A stretch of 64,000 nt of DNA from an uncultured Bacteroidales bacterium (GCA_902800715.1 CADCFN010000002.1:434001-498000); one strand, 5' to 3'; shown: positions 53,670 to 62,930, numbered from the stretch's first letter. The notes: generated by a model from the sequence alone, not told the origin. Numbers and translations are program-made.

Positions 53670-56411
53670 ATGGAAGATAATATAATAAAGAAGCTTTTTG
53701 ACGAAGCTGAAGAAAAAATAAATCTTTTAAAGCGTCAGCGTAAAAATACAGAAATGTCCATAAGGACATTTTTGACCCTTGCTTCTCAAATTAGAGATAA
53801 TATCTCTAACGATAATGATGTTAAATCATTCTGCAATAGTAATGTGGATTTTGCCCAACGAAGAAAGAAACTATTGGATGACATTCGTAGCATACAAAAA
53901 GAGGTTATTGATGAACAAACAAAGCAAAACAAAGAGTCTGTCTCGGTAAAATATGGCAAAGTAATAGATTTTAGCAAAGCTAAAGAAGATTTGGTTGCGA
54001 TGATAGAGCAAGAGCAATCTCTTAATCTATTTGATGAAACAACCGAACCAAAGATATATAAATCAATTACCCATTGTAATACACATGAGCAAACCCTGTT
54101 TCGCGTAGCTGATAGTTGCAAAAACGGGAAATACAAGGTTCTTATTATGGGTGACTTCCAGTCGGGTAAGTCTACCACAGTGAATGCTTTGTGTGACGGT
54201 CGTCATGTTTGCGCTATAGGCACAGGCATAGCCACTTCGGCAGTTCTTGTCACTGTGACATATTCTGAGAAAGAATATACTGTCATTCATTGGAGGACGA
54301 AAAATCAGTTTTCAAGTATATTCAATCGTATCAAGCCATATATACAAGACTACAATTGGGACGATTTCGATCTTGACAATCAATGTTCTCGCAATCAACT
54401 CAAAGAAAAGATTCACAAGTTGCGTATAAAAAAGTCCTCAAATATAGGTCAAGGTGACAATAAATTTTTGATGCTTTGCGATTTTGTCTTGCACTATTAT
54501 GGCACTACTGAACTAAAACAAAAGAAGCAGTCTCTGAGATCAATTGTTGACACATCGGACATAACAAAGTTTCCTGGCAAAGGAGAATCCATTTGGAAGA
54601 AGAACGGAGTTGATGGCTTTAAGATTGATGAAGTATTGTTTATATTCATCGAATCTGTGGATTGCTTTGTAGCTTCGGAAACCCTAAGAAATCTTAACTG
54701 CACGATTATTGATAGCCCAGGACTCTTCAATAGCGCTTACGACACGATGGTAACAGAAAGTGCCATGGTAGATGCACACGCCATCATGTATGTATTGCCT
54801 TATGATAAGGCAATGCGTCAAGACGTGTGTAAATCACTATACAAAATAAAAAATGACTATCCAGATGTTCATAGGAAATTGTTCGTTGTAAACAATTTAC
54901 AACCAGGTAAAAAAGCTGTTTACAAATCCAATTGCGAAACTATTAAGGGCATGTTTGGTGAAGACAAGATTGTGACCTGGTTTGATGCCAAGCTGTCTTA
55001 TTTGCTCCAAGTGAAGCATTTATATGATGAGGGCAAGGCATCAATTAATGACTATCGACATCTATTGACGGTAGCAGTTGAAGACTATGATATGGACGGT
55101 GAAAGAACATACGACAATTTTGATGACGCATGGAATGAACGCATCACTGCTTACGAGCACATTTTGAAAGGCTGTTACGAAAATGGACTTCAGAAGAGCG
55201 GGTTCTTGAACGTAACAGTTGCACTAAAGACATTCATTGAACACAATGAATCGTATGCCATAATCGTATCCAATGGCATTGCACCGATGATGCAAGAGCT
55301 CTCAGGAATCAAAAACAGCGTATACCGAAGTTATGTTGAACCATATATTTCTTCACAGGCAGAAATAGGTACGCGTTGGAACCAACGAATCAAGGAAGCT
55401 AAAGAATTTCAGAATCTTGTTTCTAAATCCATACGAAATGCCGTTTTTGATGGCGGAAGCTCACTTATCCACCGTATGGCTCAAGATGAATATAAGAAAT
55501 TGTTTACAGATGATTTCTACACAGAATTGTCTCGAGAAATTGCAGGAGTGATTTATGACAACAAAAAGTCTTTACTATCAATAAAGTCCCTCTTCAACAA
55601 GAGCGAGTTTAAAGCGAAAATCGTTGCGAAGCTTAAACCTTTAATTGAAAAGAAGGTTGTTGAAGTCGTTAGTCGAAAGATTGAATACCTCAATAGTTTA
55701 ATTGAAGGCAAACAAGATCTGACTGTAACAAACATGTTTGCTCCTATTATGGAAAATGTTGAACTAAAGTTATCTCAAGAGTGGCATAAATTGTTCAATG
55801 ATGATAATTTCAAGATGCAAGATTATCTCGTTCTGACCAAAGATTTGAGCCCTACTCAAAACTTAAATTACACGGAGAATGCATATGATACAGATGATTT
55901 GTCTGAGAACACTGATAGACTTATTTTGTTTAAGGGTTTTGTAGCGGAAATTTGTACTATCATTGCTGGTGTCGTATCAGTGATTGCAGGCTACATAGCA
56001 TTGGTGTTCGTAGACCCAACAGGCATAACAGAAGGAATAGCGATTGCTATTGCGGGTGTTCTTGGCATAATGGGAGGTATTGTTGCAATAATAGCTCCAG
56101 ATTGGTCAAGAGAAAAAAGTGTCAATAAATTAGGGAAACTGCTTTTACCAAAAATAAAGACAAACGAAATAGAATCTGGTTTCCAGTCGTTGGTTAGAAA
56201 ACAAATGGAATCAATACTTTTTAAATATATTGCGGCACAAAAAGTTGACATTCAGAAAATGAAAAATGAACGCGACTTGGCTATGCAGCCTATAGCTAGC
56301 CGCGAGGCGCTTTGTTTCAAAGCATTAGAGGAAACAAAACGTCTAAACGAGCAATTAATAGCATACTCCAACTATCAACAAAAGCACTTGGCTATCAATG
56401 AAACCCTTTAG
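53670..56411 (+). CDS. dynamin-like GTPase with membrane segment
   Basis: This 913-residue protein is a large bacterial dynamin-like GTPase. After an N-terminal helix bundle (about 1-130) comes the GTPase domain (about 150-420): P-loop GDFQSGKST (161-169), the G2 Thr region GTGIATSAV, and G3 DSPG (348-351). The expected G4 (NKxD) is not clear; NNLQ (408-411) sits in that place. A helical stalk follows, and a hydrophobic hairpin at about 755-805 (AGVVSVIAGYIALVFVDPTG) is probably the membrane-insertion paddle. Bacterial dynamins bend or fuse membranes, often as pairs. The next gene overlaps its end by 14 nt and encodes a second GTPase, so they likely work together. Confidence 0.85.
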   Translation: MEDNIIKKLFDEAEEKINLLKRQRKNTEMSIRTFLTLASQIRDNISNDNDVKSFCNSNVDFAQRRKKLLDDIRSIQKEVIDEQTKQNKESVSVKYGKVIDFSKAKEDLVAMIEQEQSLNLFDETTEPKIYKSITHCNTHEQTLFRVADSCKNGKYKVLIMGDFQSGKSTTVNALCDGRHVCAIGTGIATSAVLVTVTYSEKEYTVIHWRTKNQFSSIFNRIKPYIQDYNWDDFDLDNQCSRNQLKEKIHKLRIKKSSNIGQGDNKFLMLCDFVLHYYGTTELKQKKQSLRSIVDTSDITKFPGKGESIWKKNGVDGFKIDEVLFIFIESVDCFVASETLRNLNCTIIDSPGLFNSAYDTMVTESAMVDAHAIMYVLPYDKAMRQDVCKSLYKIKNDYPDVHRKLFVVNNLQPGKKAVYKSNCETIKGMFGEDKIVTWFDAKLSYLLQVKHLYDEGKASINDYRHLLTVAVEDYDMDGERTYDNFDDAWNERITAYEHILKGCYENGLQKSGFLNVTVALKTFIEHNESYAIIVSNGIAPMMQELSGIKNSVYRSYVEPYISSQAEIGTRWNQRIKEAKEFQNLVSKSIRNAVFDGGSSLIHRMAQDEYKKLFTDDFYTELSREIAGVIYDNKKSLLSIKSLFNKSEFKAKIVAKLKPLIEKKVVEVVSRKIEYLNSLIEGKQDLTVTNMFAPIMENVELKLSQEWHKLFNDDNFKMQDYLVLTKDLSPTQNLNYTENAYDTDDLSENTDRLILFKGFVAEICTIIAGVVSVIAGYIALVFVDPTGITEGIAIAIAGVLGIMGGIVAIIAPDWSREKSVNKLGKLLLPKIKTNEIESGFQSLVRKQMESILFKYIAAQKVDIQKMKNERDLAMQPIASREALCFKALEETKRLNEQLIAYSNYQQKHLAINETL

Positions 56412-57801
56412 AATAGGCATCATAGGCGAATTTCAATCGGGCAAATCGTTGCTAATTAACTGCTTGTTGCAGCGAGCAGTCGCTACTGTGGGAAAAGGTG
56501 TTGCCACAACTCATACAGTGGTATGCTATCGCTATGCTGAAAAACAAGACGAGCATTTTGTGTATTGTAAAGAAAACGGAGAGGTGTACGATGAAGCTAT
56601 AAATGATTTACACAAACATGATACTGATACCGATATTGTTGTCATTGATGTCTATCTAAATTGTTCGCTTCTAAAAGACTATGAACTAATTGATATGCCT
56701 GGTTTTGGAGCTAATACCGCTGACAATCGCTCAGCGAGAAAAGCTCTAAAAACCATAGACTTCGCCCTGCTTATAGCTTCCAACGAAAAAACAATGGGAG
56801 AAGAATGCGAGTCATTCAAGGATTTGCAAGAGCTACAACAACACAGTATACCATATTATTTCATTCTCAACTGTGTTAATGCCGACCGCTGGAAATGCAG
56901 TAACAGCCAAAATGTTTACATTGCTGAAAAAGATTTATCGCTACTTGAATTCTATAAGCCATCCAATTATCCGTTAGAACCTAACGGTATCAACATTGTC
57001 AACCTAATGTGGTATTGGTATGCTATTAGCCAACCAAATGATGAGTTGGTCAATAGAGACGAGTATATTTCTTCGTTTGAGCGATATCACATTCACGCTG
57101 GTGTAAGAGATAAAGTGAGTCAGGCTAGTAATTTCAGTTTAATCAACAGACTATTTGATATGGAAAATCGAGTATTATTAGAGTTAAAACGAGATTTTAA
57201 GGAAGAGATTGAACGTGTGAAGCGTGAACTCTGCCCCGTTGGAACTATACAGACTTTCGCTTTCAATTGCATACCAGCCGGCTGGTTACCCTGCGATGGC
57301 CGGTCAATAGAAATCGAAATTTATCCCGAACTATATTGCGCCATTGGCTCATATTTTGGGCGTGAAGGTGACAAGTGTTTTCGTGTGCCTGATCTGCGTG
57401 GAAGGTTTATTCGGGGATTTGATGGCAGTAGTAATCGAAGATTTGGTTCTTATCAAGAAGATGCATTTCAAAGCCATTTACATATTTTTAATGATGGCAA
57501 AATAAAACTTTCTAATAGCGGAAATCATTATCATCCATTATGGTGTAGTGAATATGATACAGTATATGATGTTTCAGGCCTCGTTTCATCTGATAAAGCT
57601 AAACGAATGTGCTATCCTACTACTACAGGAGGCTCTGGTAAAACAGACTTGGGTCACTATGCGGGTGCTCATTCGCATGAAATAACTGTTTCAGAGTGTC
57701 CAATTGGTATTCCTTCCAAAGTCGATAAGTCTCCACTTAAAATGGAAGATGAAACACGCCCGAAAAATGTTGCATTGCTATATTGTATAAAGTGTTATTA
57801 G
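56398..57801 (+). CDS. second dynamin-like GTPase fused to a phage tail-collar/tail-fibre tip domain
   Basis: The 467-residue protein has a GTPase domain (about 1-215) with P-loop GEFQSGKS (10-17), a G2 region GVATTH and G3 DMPG (99-102), a helical segment (about 216-277), and then a C-terminal domain that reads as a phage tail collar: PVGTIQTFAFNCIPAGWLPC leads into the CDGRS motif, followed by FRVPDLRGRFIRG (328-340). The end ETRPKNVALLYCIKCY (452-467) is the usual close of collar/fibre-tip proteins. Between them are His-x-His pairs at 360/362, 377/379 and 425/427, as in trimeric tail-fibre needles that bind metal. A GTPase with a phage receptor-binding-type tip is very unusual. It could recognise a phage component or a cell-surface ligand; this is inference. 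No other phage structural genes are nearby. Confidence 0.85.
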   Translation: MKPFRIGIIGEFQSGKSLLINCLLQRAVATVGKGVATTHTVVCYRYAEKQDEHFVYCKENGEVYDEAINDLHKHDTDTDIVVIDVYLNCSLLKDYELIDMPGFGANTADNRSARKALKTIDFALLIASNEKTMGEECESFKDLQELQQHSIPYYFILNCVNADRWKCSNSQNVYIAEKDLSLLEFYKPSNYPLEPNGINIVNLMWYWYAISQPNDELVNRDEYISSFERYHIHAGVRDKVSQASNFSLINRLFDMENRVLLELKRDFKEEIERVKRELCPVGTIQTFAFNCIPAGWLPCDGRSIEIEIYPELYCAIGSYFGREGDKCFRVPDLRGRFIRGFDGSSNRRFGSYQEDAFQSHLHIFNDGKIKLSNSGNHYHPLWCSEYDTVYDVSGLVSSDKAKRMCYPTTTGGSGKTDLGHYAGAHSHEITVSECPIGIPSKVDKSPLKMEDETRPKNVALLYCIKCY

Positions 57802-58335
57802 TAGCAATTTCACTCCTACAATATGATAATTATATGCAGGATGATAGGTGGTTCCTATTGAAACAAATGAATAATAAATGCTTTTCTTTTCATAATACAT
57901 AATACCTCGTCAGAAAGTAAGCAATCAGTAAACCCCGTATTGTGAGATTATTTGAAAGTCTCTGAAAAGGTTGGAGATATTTTCAAAGAAGTGGAAGAAT
58001 TCTCAGAGATTTTGAAAATAAGTCTGAGATTTTGGGAGGTTTTTCAAAGTATGTCAGAGGAAGCCTTACTGCTTGATGTTGTGCGGAAGGAGTTCCAGCA
58101 GTTCGCGTGAGTAGTCCTGGTCATAGTCGTGGATGTGGGTGAAGACGTGGTTCAGCTACATGCGGACATCTGCCTGTGCCAGTTGCATCCCATAATTATA
58201 CAATCTATCCTACTCCGAGGAGGCGTTAGTCAAACATGTAGAAAAATTTTATTCATGGAGTGATAGATAGAAACCTTATTTTTCAATCATTAGATTAAAG
58301 GAGTGTAAAAGTTTTAATTAATTCAAAAATGTAAA
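57802..58335. other. gene-free gap with local repeats and an IS66 remnant
   Basis: This 534-nt gap holds no intact gene. It contains near-repeats built on TCTGAGATTTTG/TCAGAGATTTTG (about 57990-58050), the remains of an IS66-type transposase on the minus strand (see 58066-58188) and an AT-rich leader before the WG-repeat gene. No clear terminator follows the GTPase operon. Confidence 0.6.
58066..58188 (-). pseudogene. C-terminal remnant of an IS66-type transposase
   Basis: Read on the minus strand, the sequence encodes LNHVFTHIHDYDQDYSRELL, then ELLPHNIKQ and a stop at 58066-58068. The LLPHN close is typical of IS66 transposases. An in-frame TAG upstream and the loss of everything before it show that it is dead. 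It marks past insertion at this spot. Confidence 0.55.
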
Positions 58336-59556
58336 ATGAAAAAGGTTTCAACAAGGATGTTCTTCACTGTGATGTGGAGAGGTGTGTGTCAAGCAGTAAG
58401 TTGGTTCTTCGGGCTGTTCGGCTACAAGAGGGATGGCAAGTATGCCAAAATAATCTGGGGCATATTTGCTACAAGTGCGGCAATTTTTATGGCGATGTTG
58501 GCCTTCGTGGCCGTTGTTGCTACGATTGACGACATGAAGCCCAGGCACAGTGAATGTGATGATCCAGATTGTTATGAGAACACCTTCGTTAGCCGTGACA
58601 TCTATTACCATGACCATGTTGACGGCAGAGGTTATGTTTTTAACTCCCTCACAGGCGAGCGCACTGTCAAGCACATTGCATGGATCGCCAAACCATTGGG
58701 TGACGATTCCCTTGTGTGCTACAGTGATGGCAAAAAGCGTGGCTATTTCAACAAGTTTACAGGCAAGGTGGTCATTCCGGCAAAATATGATCACGCCTGG
58801 GTATTCTCGGACGGACTTGCCAGCGTGGAGGAGGATGGTTTCATCAAGTTCATTGATGTTACCGGCAGGGTGGTATTTGAGCCCGGCTTGATGTACCATG
58901 CGTGGATGGATGGTTTTGTGTTCCATGGAGGCTATTGCGTTATTTACAACGAGAATAAGGACTTATACGGATTGATTGACAAAACTGGCAAGACGGTGCT
59001 GCCAGCAGAGTATAAGAACATCCTGGTCTGCAACGATTCGCTGATCTGTGTTGAGAAGGGCAATGAGATGGGTGTGCTCAATAAGAACCTCAAGCCCGTT
59101 CTCCCCATGATGGAGTGCATTATCACCGCGTGTGACGAGACCATCGGTGTCGTTATGCCCAACAACACTATACGTAAATATGACCTGTCCGGCAAACTGA
59201 TTGATGGCTACTATATCCGTTCCACCCGTATGCTGGAGTATGAGACCGATGCAGTGGTTTATATCCAGCCCCAACGAGCAGATCAGGAACCGCCATGTGT
59301 TCCAGCCGATGAAGAAAGCGAGTGGTCTAACGGGGTTAACGATGAAGATGCGACCTACTATCACCCGAAAGCCACTGCTCGCCTGAGGGCATATACCGCT
59401 GGTAACGATTACGAAGGCCTAATGACCGCTGATGGCCATATTATGACCCTGCCGTCATATTACAATATCGAAGCTATAGGTCCCGACCTGTATCTTTGCC
59501 AGATCGATTACTCAAGCAGTATCGTCCTCAACGGCAAAGGCCAGGTGGTCAAGTAA
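58336..59556 (+). CDS. WG-repeat protein with one membrane segment
   Basis: The 406-residue protein has an N-terminal cytosolic part, one membrane helix (about 37-63) and an outside domain of WG-type repeats. Each repeat has the pattern of a short beta pair with a Gly, for example KKRGYFNKFTGKVVIPAKYD, GLASVEEDGFIKFID and KDLYGLIDKTGKTVLPAEY. Such repeats form repetitive beta structure and often bind partners or the cell wall. No catalytic function is expected. A terminator follows the gene. Function is unknown. Confidence 0.8.
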   Translation: MKKVSTRMFFTVMWRGVCQAVSWFFGLFGYKRDGKYAKIIWGIFATSAAIFMAMLAFVAVVATIDDMKPRHSECDDPDCYENTFVSRDIYYHDHVDGRGYVFNSLTGERTVKHIAWIAKPLGDDSLVCYSDGKKRGYFNKFTGKVVIPAKYDHAWVFSDGLASVEEDGFIKFIDVTGRVVFEPGLMYHAWMDGFVFHGGYCVIYNENKDLYGLIDKTGKTVLPAEYKNILVCNDSLICVEKGNEMGVLNKNLKPVLPMMECIITACDETIGVVMPNNTIRKYDLSGKLIDGYYIRSTRMLEYETDAVVYIQPQRADQEPPCVPADEESEWSNGVNDEDATYYHPKATARLRAYTAGNDYEGLMTADGHIMTLPSYYNIEAIGPDLYLCQIDYSSSIVLNGKGQVVK

Positions 59557-59576
59557 ACGATTAATGTTTTAGACCC

Positions 59577-59626
59577 ATGCCAGCAGTTCGTATAATATGA
59601 TACTGGCGCGGATTGCTGGCATTTTT
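59577..59626 (+). terminator. intrinsic terminator after the WG-repeat gene
   Basis: ATGCCAGCA (59577-59585) and TGCTGGCAT (59614-59622) form a perfect 9-bp stem with a 28-nt loop and a run of T. A -7 box for the next gene starts just after it. Confidence 0.8.
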
Positions 59627-59628
59627 AA

Positions 59629-59636
59629 TAATTTTG
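59629..59636 (+). promoter_or_regulatory. -7 box of the DUF3298 gene
   Basis: TAATTTTG is a consensus -7 box 31 nt before the ATG at 59667 and right after the previous terminator. No -33 box is obvious. Confidence 0.5.
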
Positions 59637-59666
59637 TGGACTGAAAAACGAATATATACGATAGCT

Positions 59667-60938
59667 ATGAGCAAGCGACACATCATAACGACAATTATCA
59701 TTGCTGGACTCCTCTCAGCAGCCCTGTATGCCCTCGATATCAACAAGAAAGAGATTGAGGAGGATGAATGGGCATTTCTGAATGAAGTAGACGAGCCAGT
59801 TTATGAGTATTCAGAGTACGATGACAGTCTGGCGGAAAACAGAGAAATCAATGTGGCTGTGCCAGCCGAGTTGAATGCACTCCTGCCAGGAGCGTCATGG
59901 TCAATTGACACTATCTGTACTGTAGGTGGTGTGACCTATCTATACGCATCAGATAACGATTTGAGGACTTATGCTATCTTTACAGAGAACACTCTTCTGG
60001 TAGAGGATCCATCCTTGACCTACTTTGAAACCGACAGCATTACACCCACCGTAATCCAAGTTTTGGCTGGAGAGAAAACACTGACAGTTGACTTCAAGAA
60101 CCCATCCGATATTGAACAACTAAGAACACTCAGTTCACCAGTGATGCCCGGTTGGAAACGCTACCGCTGGGATCGCAAGGCAGATTTCTGTGACCGAGTG
60201 ATGAATAATATTGAGATTGATTATCCGAAGTCATCGATTTCAAATAGCGAGCATATCAGCAAATGGATTGCAACCGTGGCACTGGCTCAGTTGACAGGTC
60301 CCGTTAGGCTTCCATCGTTGGTATCCACCTATTTGAATTTCGAATGGGAAGACCGCAGCGGTTATCAAGGTCAATTGAACGATCGCAATAGTGTTGCCAC
60401 TTTTATTGCCGACACTTACTTCGCTGATGTTGAAGAGGAGTTTGGTCAAGAAGATGAGAATATTCCAGCAGCACTATATTCAATAATCAGTCTTCGAGCC
60501 AGGTTTTTCAATGATCGATACGTGACCTATCAGTAGTTCACCAATGACTACAATGGCGGAATGCATGGCTATTATACCGACCAGTTGGTGTCATACGACT
60601 GCGTCCATCACGAGAGTATTGGCTGGGAGTACCTGTTCAAGCCAAAGACTGAAAGGTCGGTTCTGCGGCAATTGGAAATTATTGCCCAAATTGACGAAAA
60701 ATATCAGTATTGGGATGCTGACATTTGGAGTTTCATCCTACGTGTTGACGATGAAGGCAACCCCACGGGAGAGATATTGCTGCCCATACCCTCTTTGACC
60801 CCCGATGGCGTGTTATTCTCGTTCCAGCCCTACGAGATATCCTGCTTTGCTGCTGGGTGCTTTCACTTCATAATCCCCTACAGCCGCTTGACGACCTATC
60901 TCACCGATCGCGCCAAATGGTGCATCGGCTTGAAATAA
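59667..60938 (+). pseudogene. DUF3298/RsiV-like protein gene broken by an in-frame TAG
   Basis: The first part (59667-60536) starts MSKRHIITTIIIAGLLSAAL, a membrane-anchor signal, and ends at TAG (60534-60536). The frame continues unchanged to 60938. Read together they give about 423 residues, with FNDRYVTYQ before the stop and FTNDYNGGMHGYYTDQLVSY after it, and the C-terminal PYEISCFAAGCFHFIIPYS that is typical of DUF3298/RsiV-like proteins. The stop removes about 134 residues that contain the main part of the domain. The stop codon interrupts an otherwise clean reading frame, so the mutation seems recent, or it is a sequencing error. Confidence 0.8.
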
Positions 60939-60970
60939 TATAGTTACACAAAACATTAATTCTTTTGGTT

Positions 60971-61534
60971 ATGAGCATCTACAAGAAAATCAGTAAGATG
61001 TTGGGAAATGAGAGTTATGAAGAAAAGCTCTACAAACTTCTTAATACCCCCAAATACAATACCAACATTTATGAAACCCGTCAAGCAGGCGAAGGCATGG
61101 CAGTCATAAATGAGTGTATATGGGGATGGTGGAAGCCCCGTTTCATACTGAACCATAATACAAAATGCGCCTACGAGTTCATGGATGGTGATGAATACCT
61201 CGTGACAGTGACTGAAGATGATATTAACTGGGATTCACTAAAGAAGTTACCAGAAGACGCTCAAGAGCGAGCAAGGACACTTTCTTTTCACTTTCCTTCG
61301 TTCATTCGAGGTTTTGTTAATGGCGTATCTATGGTGAGTTGGCAACTCAATCCTGATGGTCGCTATTATATGGATGATGACGGTTTCGGCATGACTAACG
61401 ATGTTGAGATTGAAATCTACGGTTTTATTAATCAAAAAGCTGAAGTCGTAGTCAAGTTCAGACGCATCAAAGACGATAGCGAACTGGAAAAGATGCGAAA
61501 GGTTGCTGAAGAAATTGTTAGAAACAAAAAGTAA
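60971..61534 (+). CDS. hypothetical protein upstream of the PP2C phosphatase
   Basis: The 187-residue protein is cytosolic, with mixed alpha/beta content and a Trp-rich segment (INECIWGWWKPRFILNH). I do not recognise its family. It starts MSIYKKISKML at 60971, preferred over the TTG at 60965. It lies 11 nt before the PP2C gene, so the two are probably co-transcribed; it could be a partner or substrate of the phosphatase. Confidence 0.6.
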   Translation: MSIYKKISKMLGNESYEEKLYKLLNTPKYNTNIYETRQAGEGMAVINECIWGWWKPRFILNHNTKCAYEFMDGDEYLVTVTEDDINWDSLKKLPEDAQERARTLSFHFPSFIRGFVNGVSMVSWQLNPDGRYYMDDDGFGMTNDVEIEIYGFINQKAEVVVKFRRIKDDSELEKMRKVAEEIVRNKK

Positions 61535-61545
61535 TATTGACTAAC

Positions 61546-62211
61546 ATGAGATACGTTAGTTTCACAGAGATAGGGCCGCGACAGAACAACGAGGATTGTT
61601 GCGGCGTCGTGGAGTTGGCGGACAAGAGGATCTTGTTTGTCGTGTGTGACGGGATGGGCGGACACTTCGGTGGCGAGATTGCAAGCCGAACGATTTGTGA
61701 TGCGTTCACTGCCTACTGGCAGGAACATGATGGATCCGATTCATGTCAGAAGGTGATCGGTGCGTCCAAGGCTGCAAATGCTGAACTTGACGAAAAATCC
61801 GGCTTGAGTGAAATGGGTACAACCCTGGTCATGGCTAGTGTGGAGGGTGATCAAGTGACCATCGCCCATGCTGGCGACAGCCGTTGCTACGTTATCGACC
61901 TCAGGGGTAACGTGAAATACCGTACCATTGACCATGTGGACAGCAGTCCTTTCGGACACTCCGAGATTACACGAGCGTTCTTTACAGGCCATCCCGAGAG
62001 TGCCATTCCCGATGTGAAAACCATTCAATTGGAGCCTCTCGACCGTATCCTGCTTTGCACAGATGGGCTATATAATGCCATCGATGATGAAACATTGCTT
62101 CACACATTGCAATGCGCCAAGGATGTCGAGCAAGTTGCGGAGAAATACCGTCTGATTTGCAGTGAGGAGGCAACCGACAACTATTCTGCCATAATTATTG
62201 AGATAGATTAA
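61546..62211 (+). CDS. PP2C-type serine/threonine phosphatase
   Basis: PP2C enzymes remove phosphate from Ser/Thr with two metal ions. The 221-residue protein has motif blocks NED (about 15-17), VCDGMGGH with Asp35 and Gly36, the MGTTLV strand, AHAGDSRCYV, LCTDGLYNA and EATDNYSAI at the end. It is the single-domain bacterial type, with no membrane segment. The ATG at 61546 is preferred over the TTG at 61537. No matching kinase is in the window. It abuts the next gene directly. Confidence 0.9.
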   Translation: MRYVSFTEIGPRQNNEDCCGVVELADKRILFVVCDGMGGHFGGEIASRTICDAFTAYWQEHDGSDSCQKVIGASKAANAELDEKSGLSEMGTTLVMASVEGDQVTIAHAGDSRCYVIDLRGNVKYRTIDHVDSSPFGHSEITRAFFTGHPESAIPDVKTIQLEPLDRILLCTDGLYNAIDDETLLHTLQCAKDVEQVAEKYRLICSEEATDNYSAIIIEID

Positions 62212-62913
62212 ATGAAAACAAGTGTACACAACATGAGAACTAAAAAGCATATTTCGGTCATTGCCACAATCATACTATGTGTAATAATAGTGGCTTGTAG
62301 TGGTGAGCAAAGTCGTGACCGACAAGAAGAGCAAGAAAAACAGGTAACAGCCAAAACCACTTCTCAACAATCGAAATCAGTCCCTCAGCCAATTGCCACG
62401 ATTTACATCTACCGCTATGATGACTTCCCGGAGGCAAAGGCAGAACAACTCAAAAATGAATTACAAGAAGTTTACCCGTCGGTAATACTTGTCAAGACAT
62501 CAATTCCTCTACCAAAAGAGTGTTATTACAAGCCTCGTGACAGATACAAAGGCACAGGTCTGCTAGATGATCTCATGAAGTTCAGAAATGGCGGTTATGC
62601 ACTCGGCCTAACTCGCAAGATCATTTATGATAGAAATGAGATTTCGTCTACCTTTGGTGTTTTTGGTATCAGTTATATTGGTGATAGTGTCTCAGTTATC
62701 TCATCCTTAAGGCCAAAGACATTAAAGCCGCTGAGTGATGATGAAATCCAAGAGTTGATGTTGCATGAACTTGGTCATGCTTTTGGCCTGCAGCATTGTA
62801 AGAATGAACGCTGCATGATGGTGGATGCCGAGCATGGGAACAAATTTGCTCAAACGCAATCCTTCTGCAACGATTGTAAAAAATACCTAAATAACAAGGG
62901 ATGGAAACTATAG
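62212..62913 (+). CDS. archaemetzincin-like zinc protease lipoprotein
   Basis: The 233-residue protein has an N-terminal hydrophobic segment with a lipoprotein Cys (LCVIIVACSGEQ), a Gln/Lys-rich linker and an archaemetzincin-like domain. The zinc site is HELGHAFGLQHC (His185, His189, His195; Glu186 catalytic), followed by the CMM turn and a CxxC (CNDC). This metzincin-type layout with extra Cys is the M54 family, usually cytosolic; an exported lipoprotein form is less common. The start at 62212 is directly after the phosphatase stop; the ATG at 62233 gives a shorter signal and is equally possible. Confidence 0.8.
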   Translation: MKTSVHNMRTKKHISVIATIILCVIIVACSGEQSRDRQEEQEKQVTAKTTSQQSKSVPQPIATIYIYRYDDFPEAKAEQLKNELQEVYPSVILVKTSIPLPKECYYKPRDRYKGTGLLDDLMKFRNGGYALGLTRKIIYDRNEISSTFGVFGISYIGDSVSVISSLRPKTLKPLSDDEIQELMLHELGHAFGLQHCKNERCMMVDAEHGNKFAQTQSFCNDCKKYLNNKGWKL

Positions 62914-62930
62914 CATATTGTACAACGGCC

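Noticed and set aside
56398..57801. Contractile injection system or prophage
   Set aside because: Only a collar/tip domain is present; no sheath, tube, baseplate, spike or AAA+ ATPase gene is in the window.
60534..60536. Recoded TAG (pyrrolysine or other)
   Set aside because: No recoding machinery is known for this order and other TAG stops in the window are normal; nonsense mutation is simpler.
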